The notes beneath the pieces are model-generated. The model made no database searches and had not been told where the DNA came from. It saw nothing but the letters and a program-made list of their open reading frames with translations. A DNA stretch of 64,000 bases. Source: Streptomyces cinnamoneus (lineage in GTDB: Bacteria > Actinomycetota > Actinomycetes > Streptomycetales > Streptomycetaceae). The stretch covers positions 1 to 64,000 of the forward strand of contig NZ_BMVB01000003.1 of the NCBI RefSeq assembly GCF_014650495.1, read 5' to 3'. A program made the position numbers and the translations under genes. How positions within the stretch are numbered: the first letter of the stretch is position 1; each line of letters opens with the position of its first letter. Shown here piece after piece: positions 33,786 to 41,924 of this stretch.

Positions 33786-34173
33786 TCCGCGCTCGCACCA
33801 CCCGCTCCTCCGCATCCGCGAGCCAGAAGAACACGGGAGGCAAAGCGAGTTCGATCACCATCAGCATCATCTGGAACCCGTGTGGCCGCCCTTCCACCAT
33901 GATCGACAGCACCCGGCTGAGCCCGCCCAGCAGGAACACCCCGGTCAGCAGCCGCACCGCCGCCGCCGGGGTCGGCATCTGCCGGACGGCCCACAGCCAA
34001 GCCAGCCCGTACCCGGCGAAGATCGCGCCCATGAAACGGCCGAAGCTGTCGACCGTCGCGTTGGCGTCCTCAGCACCCGGGATCGCCGCGTTACCCGCTA
34101 CGACGTGGTACAGACCTATCGCCACACACGCGACGCCCATCACCCACGCAAGTACCCGCAGAGCCCTGATCAC
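33781..34173 (-). CDS. DUF4345 membrane protein
   Basis: 130 residues with four predicted helices and the DUF4345 start (IRALRVLAWVMGVACVAIGL, YHVVAG, then SFGRFMGAIFAGYGLAWLWA). GTG 34173 follows AAGGGGG. Divergent from a TetR gene, with a shared dyad in the 75-base gap, so it is the probable target of that repressor. Function of DUF4345 proteins is unknown. Confidence 0.85.
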   Translation of the reverse strand: MIRALRVLAWVMGVACVAIGLYHVVAGNAAIPGAEDANATVDSFGRFMGAIFAGYGLAWLWAVRQMPTPAAAVRLLTGVFLLGGLSRVLSIMVEGRPHGFQMMLMVIELALPPVFFWLADAEERVVRART

Positions 34174-34190
34174 GCCCAACCCCCTTAGTG

Positions 34191-34232
34191 GACACGCATC
34201 TACTAGACTAGCGGCGGCTAGTAGACACGTGT
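34191..34232. promoter_or_regulatory. TetR operator between DUF4345 and TetR genes
   Basis: Nested dyads: CTACTAG (34200-34206) mirrored by CTAGTAG (34218-34224), flanked by GACACG (34191-34196) mirrored by CGTGTC, and an inner ACTAGC/GCTAGT pair. The whole 42-base symmetry is centred between the divergent starts. Confidence 0.65.
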
Positions 34233-34248
34233 CAAGTAACCTTCCTCC

Positions 34249-34848
34249 ATGCCGCCCCGCCAACGCCTCACCCCCGCCGACCGCCGCGCCCAGCTCCTCG
34301 CCGTCGGTGCGCAGCTCTTCTCCGCCCACCCATACGAAAAGGTGCTGATGGAGGACGTTGCCGCACAGGCCGGCGTGTCCCGCGCGCTTCTCTACCGTCA
34401 CTTCCCGAGCAAGCGTGACCTCTTCGCAGCCATCTACCAGCAAGCAGCCGACCAGCTACTCGCCAAGAGCCGCTTCGACCCCGCCGACAGCCTGATCGAG
34501 CAACTCGTCGAGGGCATGGATGCCCACCTCGACTACTTCATCGCAAACCGCAACACCATCCTCGCCGGCAACCGCGTCCTCGCCGGCGACCCCCTCATCC
34601 AGACGATCATCGCGAACGAACTCGACATCATCCGCGCCCGCCTGCTCAGCGTGCTCCCCCTCGCCGACGACACCGCCCGCGAGGCCGTATCCCAAGTCCT
34701 CAAAAGCTGGCTGGTGTTCGTCCGGGTCCTCGTCGTCGATTGGCTGACCAGCGAAACCTGCACCCGCACTCAGCTCCGCGACGTGTGCATCGGCGCCATC
34801 CTCGGCGCCATCCGCCCACTCCTCTCCACCGACCCCACACTCGAGTAG
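34249..34848 (+). CDS. TetR-family transcriptional regulator
   Basis: 199-residue TetR repressor with the helix-turn-helix VLMEDVAAQAGVSRALLYRH and FPSKRDLFAAIYQQ at about residues 33-65, and a C-terminal ligand domain. TTCCTCC-type sequence upstream gives no good ribosome site on this strand, so the transcript may be leaderless or use a weak site. It probably represses itself and the divergent DUF4345 gene through the symmetric site at 34191-34232. Confidence 0.9.
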   Translation: MPPRQRLTPADRRAQLLAVGAQLFSAHPYEKVLMEDVAAQAGVSRALLYRHFPSKRDLFAAIYQQAADQLLAKSRFDPADSLIEQLVEGMDAHLDYFIANRNTILAGNRVLAGDPLIQTIIANELDIIRARLLSVLPLADDTAREAVSQVLKSWLVFVRVLVVDWLTSETCTRTQLRDVCIGAILGAIRPLLSTDPTLE

Positions 34849-34865
34849 GAGCGCATGAGCGGAGC

Positions 34866-34885
34866 CCGGAGCTGTTCCGCTCCGG
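34866..34885 (+). terminator. Hairpin after the TetR gene
   Basis: CCGGAGC-N6-GCTCCGG, a perfect 7-bp stem 17 bases after the TetR stop. Confidence 0.6.
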
Positions 34886-34905
34886 ACCCGCCCGGCTGAC
34901 CTCGC

Positions 34906-34945
34906 GCAGAGGTCTCACGCACTGAGCAGAGGTCTCACGCACTGA
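34906..34945 (+). repeat. 20-bp direct tandem repeat, two copies
   Basis: GCAGAGGTCTCACGCACTGA occurs twice in a row (34906-34925 and 34926-34945), between the TetR terminator and an IS5 remnant. Confidence 0.9.
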
Positions 34946-35042
34946 ACAGAACAGCCGCCGGCGTGCCCGGCCGGCGCCGGCTCACCGGGCCCCGGCCGGG
35001 AAACAAGTATCCCTGGGCACGTCTGTCCCGCCCGGGTGAATC

Positions 35043-35110
35043 GTGTCGGACGAGTTGTGGGAACGGATCGCGCCGCTGCTGCCATGTACGGCTGCTGTGG
35101 GTGAGGGGTG
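35043..35110 (+). pseudogene. IS5-family transposase tip
   Basis: GTG at 35043 followed by SDELWERIAPLLP, the invariant start of many Streptomyces IS5 transposases, then a stop after about 22 codons. The remainder is gone. Confidence 0.7.
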
Positions 35111-35606
35111 AAGGCTTCGGCGGCCAGGCGGCGGACCAACTCGCTGCTCGGGGCCTCCAGCCGCCCTCCCATTCCTGGTGACGGGCGCTGCTCGACTTGC
35201 CTCCGGTCGTCCGAATGGCGGTCGGGCAGGAGGGGCCAGAGCGACCGGAGGCGGGAGCGGCGGTCGCTCTCCTGGTCCAAATTTCTGCGGGCAATCCCGT
35301 CGCGGACGTACCGGGTGAGTTCCAGCCGCTCTCGCAGATGGTCGCGGAACACCGCCCGTGCGCTGCCCGGTCCGTAGCGGGCGCTGACGGCCTCGCCGAG
35401 GCAGGCGTCCCCTTGGTCGAGCAGGTACATCGCCCGCCGGACCTGGCCGTTGTGTTCCTTGGCCTCCACGATGTGGTGGGTGACGTGGTCCGTGCAGTCC
35501 GCGAAGAGCCTGCCGGTGTCCGCCATCGGATCGCAGATCTCCACGTCCGGGATCCCGTCCGCATCCGTCACGGTGGCGGCGACGTGCAGCCCCACGGGCG
35601 TGGCTT
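35100..35606 (-). pseudogene. Hypothetical protein, 5'-truncated
   Basis: Read leftwards from about 35606: ATPVGLHVAATVTDADGIPD, VEICDPMADTGRLFADCTDH, EAKEHNGQVRRAMYLLDQGD, HLRERLELTRYVRDGIARRN. Codon use is excellent and there is no credible start, because an in-frame stop lies just upstream at the junction with a plus-strand gene fragment. The gene therefore lost its 5' end in a rearrangement near 35600. Its 3' end merges with the IS5 tip. Family not recognised. Confidence 0.45.
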
Positions 35607-35728
35607 GGCAGTCCTACCGAGTCCGTCTGGAGATCCACGAGCACACCACCTGGCCGAGCCAGCCCAAGCGCCCGGCGCCTCCGAGCGACTGGCCGGACGA
35701 CGGCCCGCTCTGGTCAGCCTCTCAGTGA
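35594..35728 (+). pseudogene. Hypothetical protein, C-terminal fragment
   Basis: Frame reads SYRVRLEIHEHTTWPSQPKR, PAPPSDWPDDGPLWSASQ and stops at 35728, with strong third-position GC. The preceding sequence belongs to a gene on the other strand, so this is the 3' end of a gene cut at about 35600. Family unknown. Confidence 0.4.
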
Positions 35729-36025
35729 GGGGTCGCACCCGGCCGGCCCGTCGAGCGGGTCCTGCTCGTCGCAGGGCGCATGCCGGCTGGAGGACCGGCC
35801 GTCGAAACCGAGGTACGTCTGCAGACCGCCGCCTGTGAGCGGTCAGCGTGACCTCCCGTTCGTTGATCAGCTGAATGCCGTCACGCGGACACTTCAGGCT
35901 CCGGGCTGTCAGGGGCAATGTGTCCTGGCGAAGACGGTCGCCAGCGGCTTCACCAGCGCTTGACCAACTGTGGGAGTGGGCAAGCTCTGCCCGTTCCCGT
36001 GCACGTCAGTGCAGGAGGCTGCAGA
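35729..36025. other. Gap upstream of the ACP gene
   Basis: About 300 bases. No gene recognised. AGGAGG at 36012-36017 is the ribosome site for the ACP gene. Confidence 0.35.
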
Positions 36026-36259
36026 GTGTCCACCATCGAGGAGCGCGTGAAGCGCATCATCGCCGAGCAACTGAACGTCAAGCCAGAGGAGGTGACGAAC
36101 AACGCGTCATTCGAGGACCTGGGAGCAGACTCCCTGGACCTCGTCGAGCTCGGCACGGCCCTGGAATTCGAGTTCTCCACGGATATACCCGATGAGGAGG
36201 CCGAGAGGATCACTACCGTGCAGGACGTCATCGACTGGGCCAACGCACACCAGCGGTAG
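36026..36259 (+). CDS. Acyl carrier protein, proteobacterial AcpP-like
   Basis: 77-residue acyl carrier protein with the phosphopantetheine serine in GADSLD (S36). It starts [20 protein letters not shown] and continues EVTNNASF, then [18 protein letters not shown]. From memory this is close to E. coli AcpP along its whole length, with one residue missing before EDLGADSLD, and unlike the housekeeping Streptomyces ACP. GTG 36026 with AGGAGG eight bases upstream fits this start. It stands alone without ketosynthase or transferase genes and follows a rearranged segment, so acquisition by transfer is plausible. Confidence 0.92.
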   Translation: MSTIEERVKRIIAEQLNVKPEEVTNNASFEDLGADSLDLVELGTALEFEFSTDIPDEEAERITTVQDVIDWANAHQR

Positions 36260-36364
36260 GCCAAGGTGGTGACATGGGCGGCGCGGACCCTGGAGGTCCG
36301 CCTTGCCGGTCACCGCGCACTCCTTTCCGCGGCGTGGGCCGGGGCCCAGGCACGCTGCGCAGGA

Positions 36365-36382
36365 GCGGGACGGTCGTCCCGC
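36365..36382 (+). terminator. Hairpin between ACP and the NLR operon
   Basis: GCGGGACG-GT-CGTCCCGC, a perfect 8-bp stem about 105 bases after the ACP stop. It could end the ACP transcript. Confidence 0.5.
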
Positions 36383-36511
36383 GGCGGACGGTGTGAGTCT
36401 CCGGACCGAAGTCACCAAACACTGCATGCCCTCACCCCCCCGGCCCGCTAGCCGGCGGGAACCGGCCGGCGCCGGAATCACCAAGACGGCCCTTCCGCCG
36501 GGGCTCTTCAT

Positions 36512-36517
36512 TAATAT
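36512..36517 (+). promoter_or_regulatory. Possible -10 box of the NLR operon
   Basis: TAATAT within a short AT-rich island (TTCATTAATATTCC) 47 bases before ATG 36564, conspicuous in this GC-rich region. No convincing -35 hexamer. Confidence 0.3.
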
Positions 36518-36563
36518 TCCGACCACGGCGTGCTGCCGGTGTCCCAGGCCATTGGGGGGTTCG

Positions 36564-36980
36564 ATGGACAGCTCGATGATCGACGGAGTGGTCGCGGCCG
36601 TGAGCGTCGCTGCGGCCACCTACGGTCGGAACGTTCTCGACCAGGGCGAGGTTGCTGCGGAACAGGCCACAGTACGCCTGGGGCGGCGGTTACTGGAGCG
36701 GCTGCGGCGGAATCCCGACTCCGACGCGCAGATCTCCAGAGCGGTCCTGGCCGTTGCCGACGATCCGGAGGACGAGGACTACACAGCTGTACTGCGAGCC
36801 AAGGTCGAGAGGGCTCTCGGTCGCGAGGACGGTCTGGCCAGCGACCTGGCTGCGCTGCTCGCCGAGTCCGGCGTCGGCCTGGCGACGGTCTCCGGGGACC
36901 GGTCGGTGCGGATGACGACCAACCACGGCATCGTGTCGCTGGGAGACAACGTCCGCAACAGCATCGCGAACCCTGGATGA
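36564..36980 (+). CDS. Small helical effector with C-terminal amyloid-like motif
   Basis: 138 residues. Residues 5-105 are predicted helical, beginning with a hydrophobic helix (MIDGVVAAVSVAAATYGRNV) as in membrane-targeting Bell/HeLo-like effector domains. The C-terminus (119-134) is TNHGIVSLGDNVRNSI, matching DNYGIISTGDDATNIL at the N-terminus of the next gene product: 7 of 16 identical, mostly N/G/S/D and I/V. This is the layout of effectors switched on by NLR-templated amyloid. A TTA codon (residue 43, 36690-36692) suggests bldA-dependent translation. GGGGGG precedes the ATG; ATGA overlap with the NLR gene. Role is inferred from motif and context. Confidence 0.68.
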   Translation: MDSSMIDGVVAAVSVAAATYGRNVLDQGEVAAEQATVRLGRRLLERLRRNPDSDAQISRAVLAVADDPEDEDYTAVLRAKVERALGREDGLASDLAALLAESGVGLATVSGDRSVRMTTNHGIVSLGDNVRNSIANPG

Positions 36981-39589
36981 CGGAGTCGGAGGGAGCCGCG
37001 GCTCGCGCCGTGACCCTCGGAGCGGACAACTACGGCATCATCTCCACCGGCGACGACGCCACCAACATTCTGGTGATCTTCGACGGGCCGCCGCCGAGCC
37101 CCGTCGACACCGGGTTTCCGTCGCTGCCGGTCTCGCTCTCCCCGGCTCACGTGGCAGGGGTGCCGGTTGTGGGACGTGAGGCGGAGATCGCCGAGCTGCA
37201 CGCGGCGCTGTCGGAGGCTGTGGGCCCGGGCCTGATCGTCAGGGCGCTGACCGGGCTCGGTGGCGTGGGCAAGTCGACGCTGGCCAACCACTACGCCGAC
37301 GTCCACCGGGGCGACCACGCCCTGATCCACTGGCTGAGTGCGGAGAGCCCGGACGCAATCGAGGCCGGCCTCGCGGGCCTCGCCGCCCGGCTTGACGCGC
37401 GCTGGGCGGAGGCCGCCCCGCCCTTGGCTGCCGCTTGGGCCACGGCCTGGCTGGGCGCGCATCGCGGGTGGCTGCTGATCCTGGACAACGTCAACGACCG
37501 AAGCCACATCACCTCCCTGCTGGCACGACTGCCCGAGGGCCGGTTCCTGATCACCACAAGGCTGGCGACCGGCTGGCGCGGAATCCCGACCTTGGCCGTG
37601 GGCACGCTGGCGCCGGAGGCGGCCGCAGAAGTGCTGCGCGGGGCAGGTGCCGAGCTCGACGACGCCGCAGCCGAGGAGCTGTGCCGTGCGCTGGGACACC
37701 TACCACTGGCCCTGGATCAGGCCGGCGCCTATCTGGAGGAGACCGGGACCGAGGCCCGCACATACCTCAAGCTACTGGCCGACGACCGCGCCAACACCCT
37801 GCGCGACGCCGCGAACGGCACGGCCCGGGACCGGACCGTCTCCGCGGTCTGGTCGGTGACGCTGGACCGTCTGGCCGAGCAGGAACCGGTCGCGGTGGAA
37901 CTCCTGCGGGCTCTGGCGTGGTTCGCGCCGACCGGGATTCCGCGGCGCCTGCTGAACCCGATGCCCGACCAGGCCGCGGCGAACCGCGCCGTCGGTCGAC
38001 TGAACGCCTACAGCATGATCACCCTGAAGGACGACGACGGGGACCCTGCCGGCGCCCGGATCTCGGTGCACCGCCTCGTACAGGCCGTCACCCGCACGCC
38101 GGAGGCCGGGAACCCGCATCGCAGCCCCGAGGCCGTCCGCGAAGGGTGGACCGACGCCGTCGCACTGCTGTCCGCCGCCTTCCCCGCAGAGGATGCCCTG
38201 GCGGACACGGCCACCTGGCGCCTGCTGCTGCCCCACATCGACGCGCTGTTCGCGGAATCGGCCGACGAGGATCCGCTCCCTCTCGCGGACGCCCTGTTCA
38301 TGAACACGGCCATCCACCTGATCCAGCAGAGCCAGCAGCACCGCGCGGTGCCCTACCTGGTGCACGCCCTGCAAGCCCGCGCACGGGACTTCGGACCGAA
38401 GCATCCTTCAACCCTGGACATGCGCGTCGCACTCGCCTCGGCCTATGAGGAGTCCGGAAACCTGGCGCACGCGATCCCGCTGTTCGAGACGGCCTTCGCC
38501 GATCGCCGAGACGTGCTGGGCCCGGACCACCCGGAGACCCACACGTCCCGGGTCCGCCTCGCCAGCGCCTACGAGGCTGCGGGCAGGCTCGACCTGGCGA
38601 TCGAGCAGCTCGGCCAGGCGCTTGACGACTCTGAGCGGGTGTTCGGCCGCAACCATCCGTGCACCCTGATGGCGCGCAACAACCTGGCCCACGCCTTCGA
38701 TTCGGCGGGCCGACCGGATCTGGCGATCCCGCTGTACACCGAGGTCCTGGCCGATCACGAGGGTGTTTGGGGCCGAGACCACCCGAACACGCTGACCGCG
38801 CGCCACAACCTCGCGTACGCGCGTGGCGAGGCAGGCCGACCGGACCTGGCGATCTCGCTGTACACCGAACTCATCGAGGACATGAAACGGGTGCTCGGCC
38901 CGGACCACCCGCAGACCCTCAGCACCGGCAACAACCTGGCGTCCGCCCATGGGGCACTGGGCGACCTGGAGCGGGCGACGGAGCTGTACAAGAAGACGGC
39001 CGACGACCGCGCACGGGTGCTGGGGCCGGACCACCCGGACACGTTGACCTCCCGCAGCGACCTCGCCCTCGTGTATCACGACGCCGGCGACGGGGAGCGG
39101 GCGATCCCGCTGGCCGAAGCGGTCCTCGCCGACCGGCGGCGCGTCCTGAGCACTGACCACCCGGACATTCTGACCTCCCTCAACAATCTCGCCAGCTGCT
39201 ACAACGCGGTTGGAGCCACGGACAAGGCCATAGCCCTGTACGAGGAAGCCCTTCGCGACCGCACAAGGGTCCTGGGCTCGAACAACCCCGCCACGCTGAT
39301 GACGCGCAACAACCACGCCTGCGCCCTCGCGGAAGCCGGCGACCTGGACACGGCGATCCCCCTCCTGCACGCGGTCCTACACGATCGCGTCCGCGTCCTG
39401 GGCCGCGATCATCCGCATTCGATCACCTCCCGGGGCACCCTCGGCGGCGTCTACCGGAGAGCCGGCGACTTCGACAGCGCGCTCGCGTACTACAGGGAGG
39501 CCCTGGCCGACGCCCAACGTGTGCTGGGCGAGGACCACGAGCTGACCGTGCAACTCCAGAGCCGCGTGAACACGCAGCAGGACTGGTGA
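36977..39589 (+). CDS. NLR-type NB-ARC/TPR signalling protein
   Basis: 870-residue STAND ATPase. Residues 17-32 carry the amyloid-like motif shared with the preceding effector. NB-ARC: Walker A GLGGVGKST (93-101), Walker B LLILDNV (166-172), FLITTR sensor (190-195) and GHLPLAL (240-246). From about 430 onwards are roughly nine 42-residue TPRs of kinesin-light-chain type, each beginning near a GPDHPxTL signature, which would sense the trigger. The ATG overlaps the effector stop (ATGA, 36977-36980). The expected model is ligand-driven oligomerisation that templates the effector motif. An immunity or developmental-death role is inference. Confidence 0.9.
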   Translation: MTESEGAAARAVTLGADNYGIISTGDDATNILVIFDGPPPSPVDTGFPSLPVSLSPAHVAGVPVVGREAEIAELHAALSEAVGPGLIVRALTGLGGVGKSTLANHYADVHRGDHALIHWLSAESPDAIEAGLAGLAARLDARWAEAAPPLAAAWATAWLGAHRGWLLILDNVNDRSHITSLLARLPEGRFLITTRLATGWRGIPTLAVGTLAPEAAAEVLRGAGAELDDAAAEELCRALGHLPLALDQAGAYLEETGTEARTYLKLLADDRANTLRDAANGTARDRTVSAVWSVTLDRLAEQEPVAVELLRALAWFAPTGIPRRLLNPMPDQAAANRAVGRLNAYSMITLKDDDGDPAGARISVHRLVQAVTRTPEAGNPHRSPEAVREGWTDAVALLSAAFPAEDALADTATWRLLLPHIDALFAESADEDPLPLADALFMNTAIHLIQQSQQHRAVPYLVHALQARARDFGPKHPSTLDMRVALASAYEESGNLAHAIPLFETAFADRRDVLGPDHPETHTSRVRLASAYEAAGRLDLAIEQLGQALDDSERVFGRNHPCTLMARNNLAHAFDSAGRPDLAIPLYTEVLADHEGVWGRDHPNTLTARHNLAYARGEAGRPDLAISLYTELIEDMKRVLGPDHPQTLSTGNNLASAHGALGDLERATELYKKTADDRARVLGPDHPDTLTSRSDLALVYHDAGDGERAIPLAEAVLADRRRVLSTDHPDILTSLNNLASCYNAVGATDKAIALYEEALRDRTRVLGSNNPATLMTRNNHACALAEAGDLDTAIPLLHAVLHDRVRVLGRDHPHSITSRGTLGGVYRRAGDFDSALAYYREALADAQRVLGEDHELTVQLQSRVNTQQDW

Positions 39590-39907
39590 CCTGGTAAGAA
39601 CGCTACAACGAGGGATGCGGCAGATACGGACCCGGAAGTTTTCACGTCCTGCCGTCGCCTCGTGCGTCGGGCTGAGCTGTCGAGCCACACCTTGATTGCC
39701 TCGGCCTGCATGTGCTCGACCGGGACGAACTCCCGCCCTCGCCAGGAGGAGTCACGACGTAGGGCATGGGACGTTCAACCCCAGGAAGTCACCGCAGCCT
39801 GATCAAGCATCATCCGGTCCACAGCTTCTACATTGGTCATGCGCCTGACAGCAGCAGCCCTGCACCACTCCACGAACGGTCCACGCCCCGAAGGGAGCAA
39901 TCAGCGC
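39590..39907. other. Gap after the NLR gene
   Basis: About 320 bases. A minus-strand frame (VEHMQAEAIKVWLDSSARRT near 39650-39730) has fair codon use but no start or family. GGGAG at 39894 serves the next gene. Confidence 0.3.
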
Positions 39908-41191
39908 ATGACCATGCCTGAGAGCGCGGGATACGACTACGACGTCGTCATCAGCGGAGCTGGCCTCGCCGGCAGCGCCGCGGCAATCTTGCTCGCGCGA
40001 CGCGGCGTCCGCGTCGCACTGCTGGAACGCCGCTCGGACCCCGAAGCGTACAAGGTGCTGTGCACCCACTCCCTCCAAGCCAGCGCCTACCCGGTGCTGG
40101 ACGAACTCGGCCTCATCCCCGCCCTTGAGGAGGCAGGAGCCGTCCGCAACGAGGCCCGCTGGTACACCCGCTGGGGATGGATCGAGCCGAGGGCAGCGCC
40201 GGCGGGCCCCGAGCTGCCGTACGCGTACAACATTCGACGCAGCACCCTCGACCCGTTGATCAGGTCCCATGCGGCACAGACCCCTGGCGTCGATCTGCTC
40301 CTCGGTCATCATGTGACCGGACTGGTCCGGGAAGCCGGGCGAACCTTGGGGGTGCGCGCGTCGACACCACAGGGCGAGCGTGAGATCCGGGCCCGCCTGG
40401 TGGTCGGCGCCGATGGCAAAGACTCGGCCGTAGCGCAGTACACCGGGGTGCCTGCTCGGCGGTACGAGAACGCGCGGTTCGGCTATCTCGCGCACTTCCG
40501 CAACCTTCCGCTGCACGGCGGGATCGGTCACACATGGTTCCTCGACCCCGACATGGCGTACGCGTTTCCGAACGACGACGGGGTGACGGTCATCGCGGTG
40601 CTCCCGGGCAAGAAACGGCTGCCGGCCTTCCGGGACGACCTGGAGGGGAGCTTCTTCGCATTCGTCCGCGCCCTTCCCGAGGCGCCGCCCATCGACTCCG
40701 CCGAGCGCCTCACGAAGATCATCGGCACTGTCAACTACCCGCTTCACAGCCGCAAGCCGACTGCCCCGGGCGTCGCGCTCATCGGAGACGCCGCCCTGAC
40801 CAGCGATCCCCTGTGGGGAGTGGGATGCGGATGGGCTCTGCAGTCCGCGCAATGGCTGGCAGAGGCAGTGGCTTCAGCCGCAACCGGTCGGGGCGACCTC
40901 AATAGGTCGCTCGTGGCGTACGCGCGCAGACACCGGCGCCGGCTGCGAGGGCACCATTACCTGGCCGTCGACTTCGCCACGGGCCGCCCGTTCAACCCCT
41001 TGGAACGGCTGATGTTCTCGGCGGCAGCGCGCGATGAATCGCTGGCGCGGCACATGTATCTGTTTGCTTCCCGCCTGATCGGTCCGCTGCGATTCTTGAA
41101 CCCCGTGGCACTTGCCAAGGCTTCGGCCGTCAACATCAGGCATCGCGGGGCGGCTGCGCCAACCGCGCACCTGTCAAACACAGCGCCATGA
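39908..41191 (+). CDS. FAD-dependent oxidoreductase (geranylgeranyl reductase/PHBH-like)
   Basis: 427-residue flavoprotein. FAD motif DVVISGAGLAGSAAAILLAR (GxGxxG) at about 15-30, the arginine-rich loop LLERRSDPEAYKVL, the RxxLDPLIRSHA substrate/FAD region, and GVALIGDAALTSDPLWGVGC (GD motif). Single-component monooxygenases, geranylgeranyl reductases and flavin halogenases share this fold; no halogenase WxWxIP motif is seen. The likely chemistry is hydroxylation or reduction of a lipid or aromatic natural product. It is followed by non-coding sequence, so no pathway partner is evident. Confidence 0.9.
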   Translation: MTMPESAGYDYDVVISGAGLAGSAAAILLARRGVRVALLERRSDPEAYKVLCTHSLQASAYPVLDELGLIPALEEAGAVRNEARWYTRWGWIEPRAAPAGPELPYAYNIRRSTLDPLIRSHAAQTPGVDLLLGHHVTGLVREAGRTLGVRASTPQGEREIRARLVVGADGKDSAVAQYTGVPARRYENARFGYLAHFRNLPLHGGIGHTWFLDPDMAYAFPNDDGVTVIAVLPGKKRLPAFRDDLEGSFFAFVRALPEAPPIDSAERLTKIIGTVNYPLHSRKPTAPGVALIGDAALTSDPLWGVGCGWALQSAQWLAEAVASAATGRGDLNRSLVAYARRHRRRLRGHHYLAVDFATGRPFNPLERLMFSAAARDESLARHMYLFASRLIGPLRFLNPVALAKASAVNIRHRGAAAPTAHLSNTAP

Positions 41192-41485
41192 GCGGCTCCT
41201 CTTCCCTCGGGCGGTCTGTCTCTGTCCCAGAGCGCCGTAGCGTTGTGCTTGACCGTCCCGTCCTGCGGGCCTTCGCCAGCCGCGGTGCGGGACGACGCAG
41301 TTTCGGGTAGCCGGAGCTTGCGACGGGCGGCCGGTGTGGCGCTGTCTCGCAGGCGGCTACAGAGACCGCTTCGGCGGCCGGGACGTTCCTCCTCCCGCCA
41401 CGCCCCGACGGCCGGCTGATCGTGCCATGCCGCGCCCGGTGCCTGTCGTCCAACCAGCTCTGCGGCCAACGGGGGGTTCCCGCTG
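41192..41485. other. Gap without recognised gene
   Basis: About 290 bases between the FAD enzyme and a small hypothetical gene. Nothing recognised. Confidence 0.3.
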
Positions 41486-41821
41486 ATGGTGGTCTACCAC
41501 CCGGCCGGCCGTGACACCGCTCTCTACGCGGCGGTGCACGATGTGAAGGCGGGGCACTGGATGCAGATGCGGCAGGTGCTGGCCTGCGCCCCGGCGGCCG
41601 GTTCGCCAGCCGACCTGAACCGTCTGGACCATGCGTTGACGGCAGGCGCTTTCCTGAAGGAAGCCGCTGCCGAATTCCAAGCCATCGGCGACTACGCCAC
41701 CCCAGCCCCGTGGCAGCACATCACGCACCACCCGGACCGGTGGTGGGAGGAGTTCAAGGCGACCCGCAGCGCCTGCCTGCGGCGGCTCAAGCCGCCGCCG
41801 AACGCGGGGAGACGGCCGTGA
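41486..41821 (+). CDS. Hypothetical protein
   Basis: 111 residues (MVVYHPAGRDTALYAAVHDV, KAGHWMQMRQVLACAPAAGS, LKEAAAEFQAIGDYATPAPW, HHPDRWWEEFKATRSACLRR). Codon use is good, two tryptophan-rich stretches suggest a folded helical protein, and the ATG lies soon after a GGGGGG run. No family recognised and the 5' end could be truncated. Confidence 0.45.
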   Translation: MVVYHPAGRDTALYAAVHDVKAGHWMQMRQVLACAPAAGSPADLNRLDHALTAGAFLKEAAAEFQAIGDYATPAPWQHITHHPDRWWEEFKATRSACLRRLKPPPNAGRRP

Positions 41822-41924
41822 ATACCTGTTGGCTCCGCGGGCGGGCTCCGCCGTGCCGCGCTGACGGCCCAGCAGCCAGCCTGCCCCCTATCCCTTGCTG
41901 CTCTTCCCTGTGCGGAGATTCTCC

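Noticed and set aside
33270..33902. Plus-strand frame of 210 codons as a real gene
   Set aside because: Codon bias is weak, it runs through the 16-bp hairpin and antisense to the DUF4345 gene, and no start or family was found.
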